Source of the DNA: Variovorax beijingensis
GTDB lineage: Bacteria; Pseudomonadota; Gammaproteobacteria; Burkholderiales; Burkholderiaceae_C
DNA: 64,000 nucleotides
Direction: 5' to 3'
NCBI RefSeq assembly: GCF_007828835.1
Contig: NZ_VIVL01000009.1
Coordinates: 235,905 to 299,904 of the forward strand
Shown here: positions 1 to 8,038 of the stretch, piece after piece
How the letters are laid out: every line of letters starts with the position of its first letter
How positions within the stretch are numbered: the first letter of the stretch is position 1
Notes under the pieces: model-generated
What the model was told of the DNA's origin: nothing
Databases searched by the model: none
Seen by the model: only the letters and a program-made list of their open reading frames with translations
Translations under genes and position numbers: made by a program

Positions 1-538
1 GCACCACCACGCGTGCACCGGCCGGCAGCTCGGCCAGGCGCCGCGCAATGGCGGGCAGGGCGGTGTCGTCGCCGATCAGCAGGTGCCAGTCGAACGCTGT
101 CGGCACGATGAACGAGCCGCGCGGGCCGCCCACGCCGAGCACGTCGCCGGGCCTGGCCCGCTCGGCCCATTGCGTGGCGGGGCCGGCCTCGTGCAGCGCG
201 AAGTCGAGTTCCAGCGTGTTGGCGCGGGCGTCGTGGCGGCGCGGCGTGTAGTCGCGCATGGCGGGCCGGCCGCCCGCGGGCCACACCGGGCCGTCCGGCC
301 CCATGGTCGGGAGCGCGAGCTGGCCGGCCGCGTCGGGGAAAAAGATCTTTGCGTGGTCGTCGAAGCCCGGGCTCGCGAAGCCTTCGAGGTCGTCGCCCGC
401 GAGCGTGATGCGGATCAGGTGCGGCGTCAGGCGCTGCACGGTCTGGACCGCGAGCCGGCGAAAGCGAAGCTCGTGGCGCACGCGGCGCGGCGTGCGGTCG
501 GGCGTGATGGAGGCAGAAGTGGTTGTGAAGTCGGTCAT
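1..538 (-). CDS. siderophore-interacting protein (ferric-chelate reductase), 3' part missing
   Basis: This is the first 179 codons of a flavoprotein that runs off the left edge. Reading from the ATG at 538, the protein begins MTDFTTTSAS and shows the FAD-binding siderophore-interacting fold: a beta-barrel start (VRHELRFRRLAVQ, LTPHLIRITLAGDDL), the flavin motif RDYTPR, then DFALHEAGPATQWAE and VGGPRGSF, and finally WHLLIGDDTALPAIARRL, the beginning of the NADPH-binding half. Known relatives (ViuB, YqjH) release iron by reducing ferric siderophores with NADPH in the cytoplasm. It starts 15 bases after the stop of the PadR gene and shares its strand, so the two form an operon. Family members have about 250-280 residues, so roughly a third is missing. 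The yqjH/yqjI pairing in E. coli supports the call. Confidence 0.9.
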   Translation of the reverse strand, partial: MTDFTTTSASITPDRTPRRVRHELRFRRLAVQTVQRLTPHLIRITLAGDDLEGFASPGFDDHAKIFFPDAAGQLALPTMGPDGPVWPAGGRPAMRDYTPRRHDARANTLELDFALHEAGPATQWAERARPGDVLGVGGPRGSFIVPTAFDWHLLIGDDTALPAIARRLAELPAGARVVV

Positions 539-553
539 TTCAAAGAAAGAAGT

Positions 554-1171
554 TCAGATGCGCTCTAGCTGTTGAGCGGCGCTGTCGAGCACCGCGGCGA
601 AATCGTGGGCTTGTTGTTCGGTGAGGGGGGCGCCAGAGAGGCGCATGCGCATCGCGAGCTTCAGGTTCTCGATGGCGCGCGTGACCTGTGGCGGGCGGCC
701 GCCGCGCGGGCCGGCGCCGTCGACGCCGCCGTTCATGCGGGCCATCATGGCGTCGGCCGTGTCGCGGTTGGCGGCCAGGAATTCCCGGCCGCTCGCGGTG
801 ATGCTGTAGCGCTTGCGCCCGCCGGTGTCGGCCGTTTCCACGCTCAGGTAGCCCATCTCCTCGAGCAGCGTGAGGGTGGGGTAGACCACGCCGGGGCTCG
901 GCGCGTAGCTGCCGCCCAGGCGGTCCTCGATGGCCTTGATGAGTTCGTAGCCGTGGGCAGGCTTGTCGGCGATGAGTTGCAGCAGCACGAAGCGCAGCCC
1001 GCCATGGCCGAACACCCGGCTGCCGCCGCGTCCGCCGCGGCCTCCGCCGCCTCCGTGCATGCGCTCGTCGCCGCCGTGGCGTCCGCGGCCGCCCGAGAGA
1101 CCGTCTTCGTGTTCGCCGCGCGGAGAGTGGCAGTGGTGATGGTGGTGGTGGCCGAAATGGAAGTGCCGCAT
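554..1171 (-). CDS. yqjI: PadR-family regulator with His-rich metal-binding N-terminus (YqjI-like)
   Basis: A 205-residue transcriptional regulator. The first 50 residues are rich in His and Gly (an early run of six His, then Cys-His), followed by a PadR winged helix: GHGGLRFVLLQLIADKP, AHGYELIKAIEDRLGG, SPGVVYPTLTLLEEMGYL, GGRKRYSIT. The layout matches E. coli YqjI, a nickel-responsive repressor of the ferric reductase yqjH, and here too the next gene is a siderophore-interacting reductase. An upstream in-frame ATG at 1249 is rejected, because a good promoter (TTGACT at 1222-1227, AATAAT at 1199-1204) lies inside that extension and the ATG at 1171 follows an AAGAGGA ribosome site. Metal specificity is inferred from the family. 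Confidence 0.86.
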   Translation of the reverse strand: MRHFHFGHHHHHHCHSPRGEHEDGLSGGRGRHGGDERMHGGGGGRGGRGGSRVFGHGGLRFVLLQLIADKPAHGYELIKAIEDRLGGSYAPSPGVVYPTLTLLEEMGYLSVETADTGGRKRYSITASGREFLAANRDTADAMMARMNGGVDGAGPRGGRPPQVTRAIENLKLAMRMRLSGAPLTEQQAHDFAAVLDSAAQQLERI

Positions 1172-1189
1172 ATCGATGTCCTCTTGAGG

Positions 1190-1227
1190 TATATCTAAAT
1201 TATTTTCGATATATCTAAAAAAGTCAA
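1190..1227 (-). promoter_or_regulatory. promoter and candidate operator of the PadR/SIP operon
   Basis: On the minus strand TTGACT (1227-1222), a 17-base spacer and AATAAT (1204-1199) form a near-consensus sigma-70 promoter. On the plus strand TATATCTAAA occurs twice, at 1190-1199 and 1210-1219, exactly 20 bases (two helical turns) apart, and GATATATC at 1208-1215 is self-complementary. TATATC at 1190-1195 and GATATA at 1208-1213 also form an inverted repeat. One copy lies in the spacer and the other over the expected transcription start, as expected for a repressor operator, probably for the PadR protein itself. Confidence 0.7.
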
Positions 1228-1324
1228 ACAGCTCTGCCTTTCGCATCAATGCGGCGCATCCATGGGCGGGTAAGGCAGTGGGGCCGAGGCCCCGGCAAAC
1301 GGGCGGGCGGCGCCCGTCCGGTGA

Positions 1325-2152
1325 TCAGGCGATCATCGATTCCAGGTCGGACGCCAGTTCGCGCGGTGCCGGCATGTCCTGCATCACGTCCTCGGAGAGG
1401 CCGATCGCGTCGGCAGGCTGGGCTGGCCATACGTGTTGCGCGTCGCCGATGCGGAGCCCTTCGCGCTCCAGGGCGACGCGCCAGACCGCCAGGTGCAGCA
1501 CGCTGGCGAGCGGATCGACGTGTTCGGCCTCCATCGGGTTGGCGAAGGAGGAGAGGGCGCTGACGAACTCGGGTGCGAATTCCCAGCGGGCCGCCAGCCG
1601 CGCGCCGACCTGGCCGTAATGGAAGCCGAACTTCTGCCGCTCCACTTCGAGCCGTCCCATGCGGTCGAAGGGATGCACGGCGTTGAGTTCGGCCATCGGC
1701 TGCTTCATGGCGCCGGCCATGATCAGGTGGCCGATGGCGTGCATGCTGCCGACCGTGAAGGCCAGGCTCTGGTCCACGCGGCGCGTCTTACCCGCGAGGT
1801 AGCGGGCCACGGCGGCCACGCGCAGGCTGTGCGACCAGAAGGCCGGCAGGTGCACGCCCTCGACCTTGCGGAAGGTGCCCGTGAGGCCGGAGCTCACCAC
1901 CAGGGAGCGGATCGAGGAGAAGCCCAGCAGCTGGATCGCGTCCTGGATCGAGAGGATCTTGCGGCGCAGCCCGAAGTACGGCGAATTCGCCATGCGCAGC
2001 ACGCGGGCTGTCAGCACCTGGTCGAGCTCGATCTTGCGTGCCACCACGGAAACCGCGGCGTCCTCGTTGCGCAGGAGCTCGATGAGATCGAACACCACCT
2101 TGGGCACCGTGGGAAGCAAGTGGCTGTCGGTAAACAGTTCGTCCAGGGTCAT
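1325..2152 (-). CDS. HDOD domain protein
   Basis: A 275-residue protein made of a single HDOD domain (about residues 10-215): LPTVPKVVFDLIELLRNED, then LTARVLRMANSPYFGLRR, the segment IQDAIQLLGFSSIRSLVVS and the later SHSLRVAAVARYLAGKTRR. HDOD domains resemble HD phosphohydrolases but lack a complete metal-binding His-Asp set; they usually act in signalling. No output domain is fused. The start at 2152 leaves a 294-base gap to the divergent GGDEF-EAL gene, so both may respond to a common signal. Substrate or partner cannot be read from the sequence. Confidence 0.87.
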   Translation of the reverse strand: MTLDELFTDSHLLPTVPKVVFDLIELLRNEDAAVSVVARKIELDQVLTARVLRMANSPYFGLRRKILSIQDAIQLLGFSSIRSLVVSSGLTGTFRKVEGVHLPAFWSHSLRVAAVARYLAGKTRRVDQSLAFTVGSMHAIGHLIMAGAMKQPMAELNAVHPFDRMGRLEVERQKFGFHYGQVGARLAARWEFAPEFVSALSSFANPMEAEHVDPLASVLHLAVWRVALEREGLRIGDAQHVWPAQPADAIGLSEDVMQDMPAPRELASDLESMIA

Positions 2153-2446
2153 GGCGATCTCGGGCTGTAGTTTTTTGCTGCCCGGGATTGTCCTGCAACC
2201 TTAGTGTTACATGTTGATGTCTTCGGAATCAGGCCCCCTCTCGCGGCCCGGTTGCAGACTTCCAGCAACACCGATGCGGTCGCGGCGCGCCAGGCACGGC
2301 TTTGCCTGGCTGCCGAGACAAATCGCGTGACGTTCTTGCACCGGCCCTATATATTGCGCCAACGATACAACCTGTTGCGTTCTCTGCCGTGCCGCGCTGC
2401 TGCACACGGAACCAACCGGCCTGCGTCGAGGACAGGATCAAATCCG

Positions 2447-5400
2447 ATGTCATCGTCCGTCTGGATCAGGATTCGCTTGCCGCTGGTGATTTTCGCGGCT
2501 GGCACGGCGCTGTCGATCGTCCTGGGCGCTTCCGCCCGCCAGGAGATCGGGCGCAGTGCCCAAGCGCGCTTCGACGCAACCGCCCTCGACCTGGCGCGCA
2601 AGGTCGAAGCCCGCTTCGACGACTACATTGCCGTCCTGATCGGCCTGCGTGCGCGATTCAACACTTCCGAGACCGTGACCCGAAGCGATTTCAGGGACTA
2701 TGTCGCGGGGCTGAACCTGGCGAGAGCCTACCCCGGTTTCCAGGCCGTCACCTATGCGCCCCGCGTTGCGGCCAACGACAAGCAGGCCTTCGAGGAACAG
2801 GTCCGCGGTGATGCCAGCCTCGACGCTGGCGTGGCCTCCCGCTTCGCCATCAAGCCGCCCGGTGAGCGGGACACCTACTACCCGCTGGTCTACATCGAAC
2901 CGCAGGCCGGCAACGAGAGGCTGCTCGGCAATGACCTGGGCGCGATGCCCGACAGGGGAGATGCGCTCGAGCAGGGGCGCGACACCGGCGGCCTCGTCAC
3001 GTCCGGCCGCAAGGTCCGCATCGCGGGCCGCGAGTCCGACATCGGATTGGCGATGCGGCTGCCGGTCTACCGGCCACGGCAGCCGCTCGATACGCTCGAG
3101 CAGCGGCGCAACGCCTATATCGGTTCGGTCGGCTCGGGCTTCAGCGTCGCAGGGATGCTGAGCGACGTGGTGGGGGCCGATGCCAGCAGGACGTTCCGGC
3201 TGCGCTTGATCGATGCCGGGCCGGGCCGTGGGGCGATCGGGACACGCGTCGAGACCAGGTTTGTCGCGGCGACCTCATTCAGCGAGCGGCAACTGCTGTT
3301 CGACAGCGCGGCCTTGGCCAAGCCCGCTGCGGCACCGGCGCGCAGTCTCGAACGCATGCTCGGCTTCGAGCTGGGCGGCCACTCCTGGCTTGTGGAAGTC
3401 GCTCAAGACGAAAACCAGGTCTTCGGTCCGCTCGACAAGGCCATTCCATGGTTCATCGTCTTCGGCGGCCTGGCCACCAGCATGCTGCTTGCCGGCATCG
3501 TCTTTTCGCTGACCACCGCACGCAGCCGAGCCCAGATCCTGGCGAACGAGATGACCCGCCACCTGCGCACCAGCGAACGGCAGCTGGAGGAAGCGCAGCA
3601 CCTGGCAAGCCTGGGCAGCTGGATCCTCGATCCCGAAACCGGAACCCTGCAATGCTCCGACGAAGCTTTGCGCATCCTGGGCTTCGAGACGGGCCCTTTG
3701 CAGCCCGACCTGCCCACGCTGCTCCTGCGTGTTCCGGCCGCAGAACGCCCCGCGGTCGAACAGCAGCTCGCGCTGGCCTCCGGGTCCACGGAACGCAGCG
3801 AATTCGAGCATCGCCTGTGCCTGCCCGATGGCACCGAACGCTGGCTCCACGTCATCGCACAGTCGGCCGAAGAAGACGGAAAGACGATGGTGCGCGGTAC
3901 CGTGCGCGACGCCACCCGGCCGCGCAAGGATGCATTGCGCCAGGGGCTCGAATACAGGATCGCTCGTCTGCTTGCCGGCGATGGCAGGGCCGAGACGGTG
4001 ATCTCGCAGGCGCTGGAAGCCGTATGCACCGACCTGCGCTGGGACTGCGGCGCGTTGTGGAGCGTTGGCGAGGACGGCGTGGTTCGCTGTGCCGCCGCCT
4101 GGCATGCCGAGCACATTCCCCCGGCGGTGCGGCAATTCGCTTCCGACAGCCGGTCGTTCGAATACCAGGCCGACGAAGGCTCGCTGGGCCGCGCCTGGAA
4201 AACCGGCGGCATCGTGCAGATCAACCTGTTGGCGGCTCCGGGCCATTTCGCGCGCGATGCGATGGCCCGCGAGGCCGGGCTGGCCGTCGGCGTCGTCGTG
4301 CCGATGGCCGTTACCGATTCGATCACGGCGCTGGAGCTCCTTGGTTCCAACCCGTACGCCGTCGACGCCGAGACGCAGGAGTCGCTGCGTGTGATCGCCT
4401 TGCAGATCGCCCAGTACAAGCAGCGCAAGCTGGCTGAGAGAAGCCTTCGTTTCATGGCCAGCCACGACGGACTGACCGGCCTGTTCAACCGCGCCGCGCT
4501 GCAACACGAGCTTGCTCGCGCCATCAAGCGCAGCAACCGCCATCAGAAGCAGTTCGCGGTGATATTCGTCGACCTGGATCGCTTCAAGCACATCAACGAC
4601 ACGCTGGGCCACGGCGTGGGCGACGAGATGATCAAGATCTGCGGCGAGCGCCTCACGGCGCTGCTGCGCGAGACCGATATCGTGGCGCGCTTCGGTGGCG
4701 ATGAGTTCGTGCTGCTGCTGGAGAACCTGTCCAGCGCGAACGATGCCGCGGGGCTCGCCGAAAAAGTGCTGGCCTGCTGCGCCGAGCCTTTCTTCCTCGC
4801 CGGACGCGAACTGCACGTCAGCGCCAGCGTCGGCGTGAGCATCTACCCGGACAACGGCGGCGACGCAGAAGCACTCCTGAAGAACGCCGACACCGCGATG
4901 TATCGGGCCAAGGAAAGAGGCCGCAACACCTTCCGGTTCTACGCCGCGAAGATGAATGCACAGAATACCGAACAGCTGATGCTCGAAAGCGCACTGCGCC
5001 ATGCCTTGGAACGTGGCGAGCTCGAAATGCACTACCAGCCGAAGATGAATCTGCAGACCCAGCACATCGTCGGCGTCGAGGCGCTGATGCGCTGGCACCA
5101 CCCTGTCCTGGGCATGATTCCGCCGGTGCAGTTCATTCCGATCGCCGAAGAGCTCGGCTTGATCGTGTCCTTGGGCAAATGGGCGCTGGAGAGGGCTTGC
5201 GCCGATGCGCGATCGTGGCAGAAATCCGGTTTGCCAAAGGTGCTGATGAGCGTCAATTTGTCGCCGCGCCAATTCGGAAGCCGCACGCTCATCGCTGACA
5301 TACAGGCCGTCCTGGAAGCCTCGGGCCTGGAGCCGTCGCTGCTGGAGCTGGAAATCACCGAAGGCGCGGTGATGGCGAATCCCGAGCGTGCGGCGAAATT

Positions 5401-5770
5401 GCTCCGGACGATCCGGGACATGGGCGTCGGCCTCGCCATCGACGATTTCGGAACGGGCTATTCCTCGCTCTCCTACTTGAAGCACTTCCCGCTGTCGACG
5501 GTCAAGATCGACCGCTCCTTCATCAACGACCTTTCGCAGGACGCCGACGCGCGGGCGCTCATCGACGGCATCATCACGCTGGCCCACGGGTTGCGGATGA
5601 AGGTGGTCGCCGAAGGCATCGAGACCACGGCCCAGCTCGATTACCTGCGCAGCCACGGTTGCGACGAGGCACAGGGCTATTGGCTGTGCAAGCCCGTTCC
5701 TGCCGACGAGGCACGCAACTTCATGGCGCGTCACCTGCGCAACCAGTTTGCTCCATCGGAGGCCGCCTGA
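2447..5770 (+). CDS. membrane-anchored CHASE-PAS-GAF-GGDEF-EAL protein (c-di-GMP turnover)
   Basis: An 1107-residue protein for synthesis and/or breakdown of cyclic di-GMP. Order: transmembrane helix (about 8-27), periplasmic CHASE sensor (about 40-320, with YPGFQAVTYAPRV), second helix (about 331-355), PAS (about 375-500), GAF (about 515-660), GGDEF (about 670-830) and EAL (about 850-1095). The cyclase motif GGDEF is intact at 750-754, with the RETD inhibitory I-site at 741-744 in the canonical place. The EAL triad is at 878-880 and the later DDFGTGYSSL loop is present, so both catalytic domains look competent. The start at 2447 follows an AGGACAGGA ribosome site and puts a helix at the N-terminus; an in-frame start at 2204 would add 81 low-complexity residues and is not chosen. 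Confidence 0.93.
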   Translation: MSSSVWIRIRLPLVIFAAGTALSIVLGASARQEIGRSAQARFDATALDLARKVEARFDDYIAVLIGLRARFNTSETVTRSDFRDYVAGLNLARAYPGFQAVTYAPRVAANDKQAFEEQVRGDASLDAGVASRFAIKPPGERDTYYPLVYIEPQAGNERLLGNDLGAMPDRGDALEQGRDTGGLVTSGRKVRIAGRESDIGLAMRLPVYRPRQPLDTLEQRRNAYIGSVGSGFSVAGMLSDVVGADASRTFRLRLIDAGPGRGAIGTRVETRFVAATSFSERQLLFDSAALAKPAAAPARSLERMLGFELGGHSWLVEVAQDENQVFGPLDKAIPWFIVFGGLATSMLLAGIVFSLTTARSRAQILANEMTRHLRTSERQLEEAQHLASLGSWILDPETGTLQCSDEALRILGFETGPLQPDLPTLLLRVPAAERPAVEQQLALASGSTERSEFEHRLCLPDGTERWLHVIAQSAEEDGKTMVRGTVRDATRPRKDALRQGLEYRIARLLAGDGRAETVISQALEAVCTDLRWDCGALWSVGEDGVVRCAAAWHAEHIPPAVRQFASDSRSFEYQADEGSLGRAWKTGGIVQINLLAAPGHFARDAMAREAGLAVGVVVPMAVTDSITALELLGSNPYAVDAETQESLRVIALQIAQYKQRKLAERSLRFMASHDGLTGLFNRAALQHELARAIKRSNRHQKQFAVIFVDLDRFKHINDTLGHGVGDEMIKICGERLTALLRETDIVARFGGDEFVLLLENLSSANDAAGLAEKVLACCAEPFFLAGRELHVSASVGVSIYPDNGGDAEALLKNADTAMYRAKERGRNTFRFYAAKMNAQNTEQLMLESALRHALERGELEMHYQPKMNLQTQHIVGVEALMRWHHPVLGMIPPVQFIPIAEELGLIVSLGKWALERACADARSWQKSGLPKVLMSVNLSPRQFGSRTLIADIQAVLEASGLEPSLLELEITEGAVMANPERAAKLLRTIRDMGVGLAIDDFGTGYSSLSYLKHFPLSTVKIDRSFINDLSQDADARALIDGIITLAHGLRMKVVAEGIETTAQLDYLRSHGCDEAQGYWLCKPVPADEARNFMARHLRNQFAPSEAA

Positions 5771-5842
5771 CGGCCGAACTTTTGAAGCAATCGTCGCCGG
5801 GCACGTTCGCTCGGACCTTCCCCAACCTTCACAGGAGCATTC

Positions 5843-6535
5843 ATGATCCATTCCACCCAGCGCAAGACACTGGAGCAGACGATCGCCGCCATCGAGGCGA
5901 TCGACCTCACGCCGATCAAGTTCAAGGCTTGCCGCAAAGAGGATGGCTACGGCTGGTCGGCAGGCTACGCGGACCAGATGGAGGTGGCCTACAAGCGCTA
6001 CTTGATACTGCACGCCAAGCACCCCGACCTGACGCTCGCTCCCGAGCAGGACGTCGACCGCTTCTGGCACATGCACATCCTCGACACGAGAAAGTACGCA
6101 GCGGATTGCGAAACCGCTTTCGGCTACTTCCTGCACCATTTTCCGTACCTCGGCCTGCGCGGCGAGGAAGACGCCAAGGCGCTGCAAGCGGCCTTTCTGG
6201 AGATGCAGCGCCTGACCGCCGAGGAATTCGGCGAGCCGGCGGCCGCAGCCCGGCACGAGCCGGGCAAGGACGCGGCGGCATGGTGCTCGCTCGAGGCGGG
6301 CAAACCCGCAGCGGCATGGTGTTCGCTTGAGGCAGGCAAACCCGCAGCGGCATGGTGTTCGCTCGAGGCGGACAAACCCGCGGCCGCGTGGTGCTCGCTC
6401 GAAGCGGACAAACCCGCAGCCGCGTGGTGCTCGCTGGAGGCGGGCGCTGCCTCCGCGGCAGACCCCTTGGCGATGGCCGGCGCCTCCGAGCTGGCCGCTT
6501 CCGCTCGCAGGTTCGAGCTTGGCGTGAACAGGTGA
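5843..6535 (+). CDS. GRDP-like domain protein with five C-terminal Trp-Cys repeats
   Basis: A 230-residue protein without signal peptide. Residues 1-130 resemble the glycine-rich-domain-protein-like family: a helical start, GYGWSAGYADQMEVAYKRY, the signature DVDRFWHMHILDTRKYAADC and FGYFLHHFPYLGLRG. The function of this family in bacteria is not established. Residues 144-203 are five copies of a 12-residue unit AAAWCSLEAGKP (Gly sometimes Asp), followed by an Ala/Ser-rich tail. Each copy has one Trp and one Cys. Differences between copies are mostly at third codon positions, so the peptide sequence rather than the DNA appears conserved. An AGGAG ribosome site precedes the ATG. The gene lies 72 bases after the c-di-GMP enzyme. 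A modified or metal-binding tail is possible, but no modifying enzyme is encoded beside it. Confidence 0.75.
   Translation: MIHSTQRKTLEQTIAAIEAIDLTPIKFKACRKEDGYGWSAGYADQMEVAYKRYLILHAKHPDLTLAPEQDVDRFWHMHILDTRKYAADCETAFGYFLHHFPYLGLRGEEDAKALQAAFLEMQRLTAEEFGEPAAAARHEPGKDAAAWCSLEAGKPAAAWCSLEAGKPAAAWCSLEADKPAAAWCSLEADKPAAAWCSLEAGAASAADPLAMAGASELAASARRFELGVNR
6272..6451 (+). repeat. five tandem 36-base in-frame repeats
   Basis: Units start at 6272, 6308, 6344, 6380 and 6416, each 36 bases and each coding AAAWCSLEA(G/D)KP; the fifth ends in Ala-Ala instead of Lys-Pro. Most base differences are synonymous (tgc/tgt, ctc/ctt/ctg, gag/gaa, gcg/gca/gcc). Confidence 0.93.
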
Positions 6536-6542
6536 AGGATTG

Positions 6543-6580
6543 GCGAAGGGACGAGGCGGCGGAGCCGCTCGTTCCTTCGC
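6543..6580. terminator. hairpin between converging genes
   Basis: Arms at 6543-6560 and 6564-6580 pair almost completely (GCGAAGG...GGCGGC with GCCGC...CCTTCGC), with a three-base loop. It lies exactly between the stop at 6535 and the converging sulfatase stop at 6587. No clear T-run follows on either strand, so it may block exonucleases or rely on other factors rather than be a classical intrinsic terminator. Confidence 0.5.
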
Positions 6581-6586
6581 CTGGGT

Positions 6587-7903
6587 TCAGCGCTGCGGCA
6601 TGTCCTTGACCGAGTAGCCCAGGCTCACCGTCGCATCCTCCGGAATCGCGGGCATCGTGGCATTCCAGGCCAGCCAGTCTTCCCGCATGGCCGCGAGCCG
6701 CCCAGGCTCCTTCTTGCCCAGGTTCGCCCGCTCGCGCTCGTCGGCCGGAATGTTGAACAGGTATTCGTTGCCGTCCACCTTCAGGTACTTCCAGTCGCCA
6801 TCGCGCATGGCCTGCTGGCCGCGATGGTTCATGCGCCAGTGCAGCGGGCGGCGGAAACTGTGCTTCGCGTCCTTCAGCACCGGCATCAGCGACACGCCAT
6901 CGAGCGGGTAGTCCGCATCGGCCTTGACGCCGGCCGCGTCGAGCATGGTGGCGGACCAGTCCATGGTCATGCACAGTTGCCGGCTCTCGCCGCCCTTGGC
7001 AATCACCGCGGGCCAGTGCGCGATCCATGGCACGCGGATGCCGCCTTCGGTCAGGTCCATCTTGCCGCCGACCAGCGGCCAGTTGTCCGAAAAGCGCTCG
7101 CCGCCGTTGTCGCTGGTGAACACCACCAGCGTGTTGTCGGCCATGCCGTGCTTCTCGAGCGCGGCCATGATCCAGCCGATGCCTTCGTCCATGTGGTGGA
7201 TCATGCGGCGGTACACATGGATGTTGCCGCCGGCCAGGTCGAACAGGTTGTCTTTCACGAGCGGCGCCTTCCCGGCGTCGTCGCGCGTTTCCCAGGGCCA
7301 GTGCGGCGCGGTGTAGTGCAGGCTCAGGAAGAAGGGCGCGTCCTGCTTCGACATGCGCTCCACGTAGTCGACGGCGCGCCTGGAGAGGATGTCGGTGAGG
7401 TAGCCCTCTTCCTTTCTGTCTTCCTCGCCGAACCACAGGTCGTGGCGGCCGGTGGAGTCGCAGTGCGTGAAGTAGTCGACGCCGCCCGACATCGGCCCGA
7501 AGAACTCGTCGTAGCCCGAGCGCAGCGGCCCGAAGGTGGGCGGGTAGCCCAGGTGCCACTTGCCGATGAGCGCGGTCTGGTAGCCGCCGGCCTTCAGCAG
7601 CGAAGGCAGCGTGGGGTGCTCGGTCGGCAGGCCGAGCGTGGTGCTGCCGCGGCTCTTGCTGTTGATGGGCTCCTCGGCCGCGCCGCGCAGGCGGTACTGG
7701 TAGCGCGCGGTGATCATCGCGAAGCGCGTGGGCGAGCACACGGGCGAGTTCGAATAGCCCTGCGTGAGCTTCAGCCCATTGGCCGCCAGGCCGTCGAGCA
7801 CGGGCGACACGGGGCCGAATGCGGCATCGCGGCCGCCGTAGCAGCCGAGGTCGGCATAGCCGAGGTCGTCGGCCACGATGAAGATGATGTTGGGTCTGGT
7901 CAT
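6587..7903 (-). CDS. sulfatase (arylsulfatase family)
   Basis: A 438-residue alkaline-phosphatase-superfamily sulfatase. The N-terminus TRPNIIFIVADDLGYADLG provides the metal-binding Asp pair; the formylglycine signature CSPTR is at 56-60, with Cys56 expected to be oxidised to formylglycine; later metal-site segments include VFTSDNGGE and GKWHLGY. It hydrolyses sulfate esters, substrate unknown. An in-frame ATG at 7993 would add 30 residues read through a repeat element and is rejected; no signal peptide follows the chosen start, so a cytoplasmic location is likely. It is the last gene of a minus-strand set after two Bug receptors. No formylglycine-generating enzyme is encoded in the window. 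Confidence 0.92.
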   Translation of the reverse strand: MTRPNIIFIVADDLGYADLGCYGGRDAAFGPVSPVLDGLAANGLKLTQGYSNSPVCSPTRFAMITARYQYRLRGAAEEPINSKSRGSTTLGLPTEHPTLPSLLKAGGYQTALIGKWHLGYPPTFGPLRSGYDEFFGPMSGGVDYFTHCDSTGRHDLWFGEEDRKEEGYLTDILSRRAVDYVERMSKQDAPFFLSLHYTAPHWPWETRDDAGKAPLVKDNLFDLAGGNIHVYRRMIHHMDEGIGWIMAALEKHGMADNTLVVFTSDNGGERFSDNWPLVGGKMDLTEGGIRVPWIAHWPAVIAKGGESRQLCMTMDWSATMLDAAGVKADADYPLDGVSLMPVLKDAKHSFRRPLHWRMNHRGQQAMRDGDWKYLKVDGNEYLFNIPADERERANLGKKEPGRLAAMREDWLAWNATMPAIPEDATVSLGYSVKDMPQR

Positions 7904-7948
7904 GAACAGTTCGCTGCTTTGAGAGATCAGAAAGTCTTTTCGTGAAAC

Positions 7949-8037
7949 ACCGCGGAACCGGCTTTGCCGGGCCGCTGGTGTTGCCCCCTGCAAGGGGGTT
8001 GGCGAAGCGACACGAAGTGCGCGAAGACTGGGGGTGT
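7949..8037. repeat. intergenic palindromic repeat element
   Basis: Between a Bug gene and the sulfatase gene there is a string of small palindromes: CCGGC/GCCGG (7958-7962 and 7966-7970, loop TTT), CCCCC/GGGGG (7984-7988 and 7994-7998, loop TGCAA) and a GCGAAGCGACACGAAGTGCG segment. The style resembles dispersed intergenic elements of Comamonadaceae; copy number cannot be judged from one window. Confidence 0.6.
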
Positions 8038-8038
8038 T

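Noticed and set aside
2204..2446. Upstream extension of the GGDEF-EAL gene
   Set aside because: It would put 81 low-complexity residues before the first membrane helix, while ATG 2447 has a good ribosome site.
2153..2446. Small gene or RNA in the 294-base gap between HDOD and GGDEF-EAL genes
   Set aside because: No frame with start and ribosome site, no clear structure; only AT-rich promoter-like patches such as TATATATT near 2350.
3275..6256. 993-residue frame antisense to the GGDEF-EAL gene
   Set aside because: No recognisable domain; the real gene on the plus strand has complete motifs over the same bases.
6124..6411. Repeated SASSEHHAAAGL peptide on the minus strand
   Set aside because: It is the complement of the tandem repeat in the GRDP-like gene; no start context, and codon variation fits the plus-strand frame.
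6272..6451. Possible CRISPR array
   Set aside because: Units are contiguous 36-base in-frame coding repeats without spacers.
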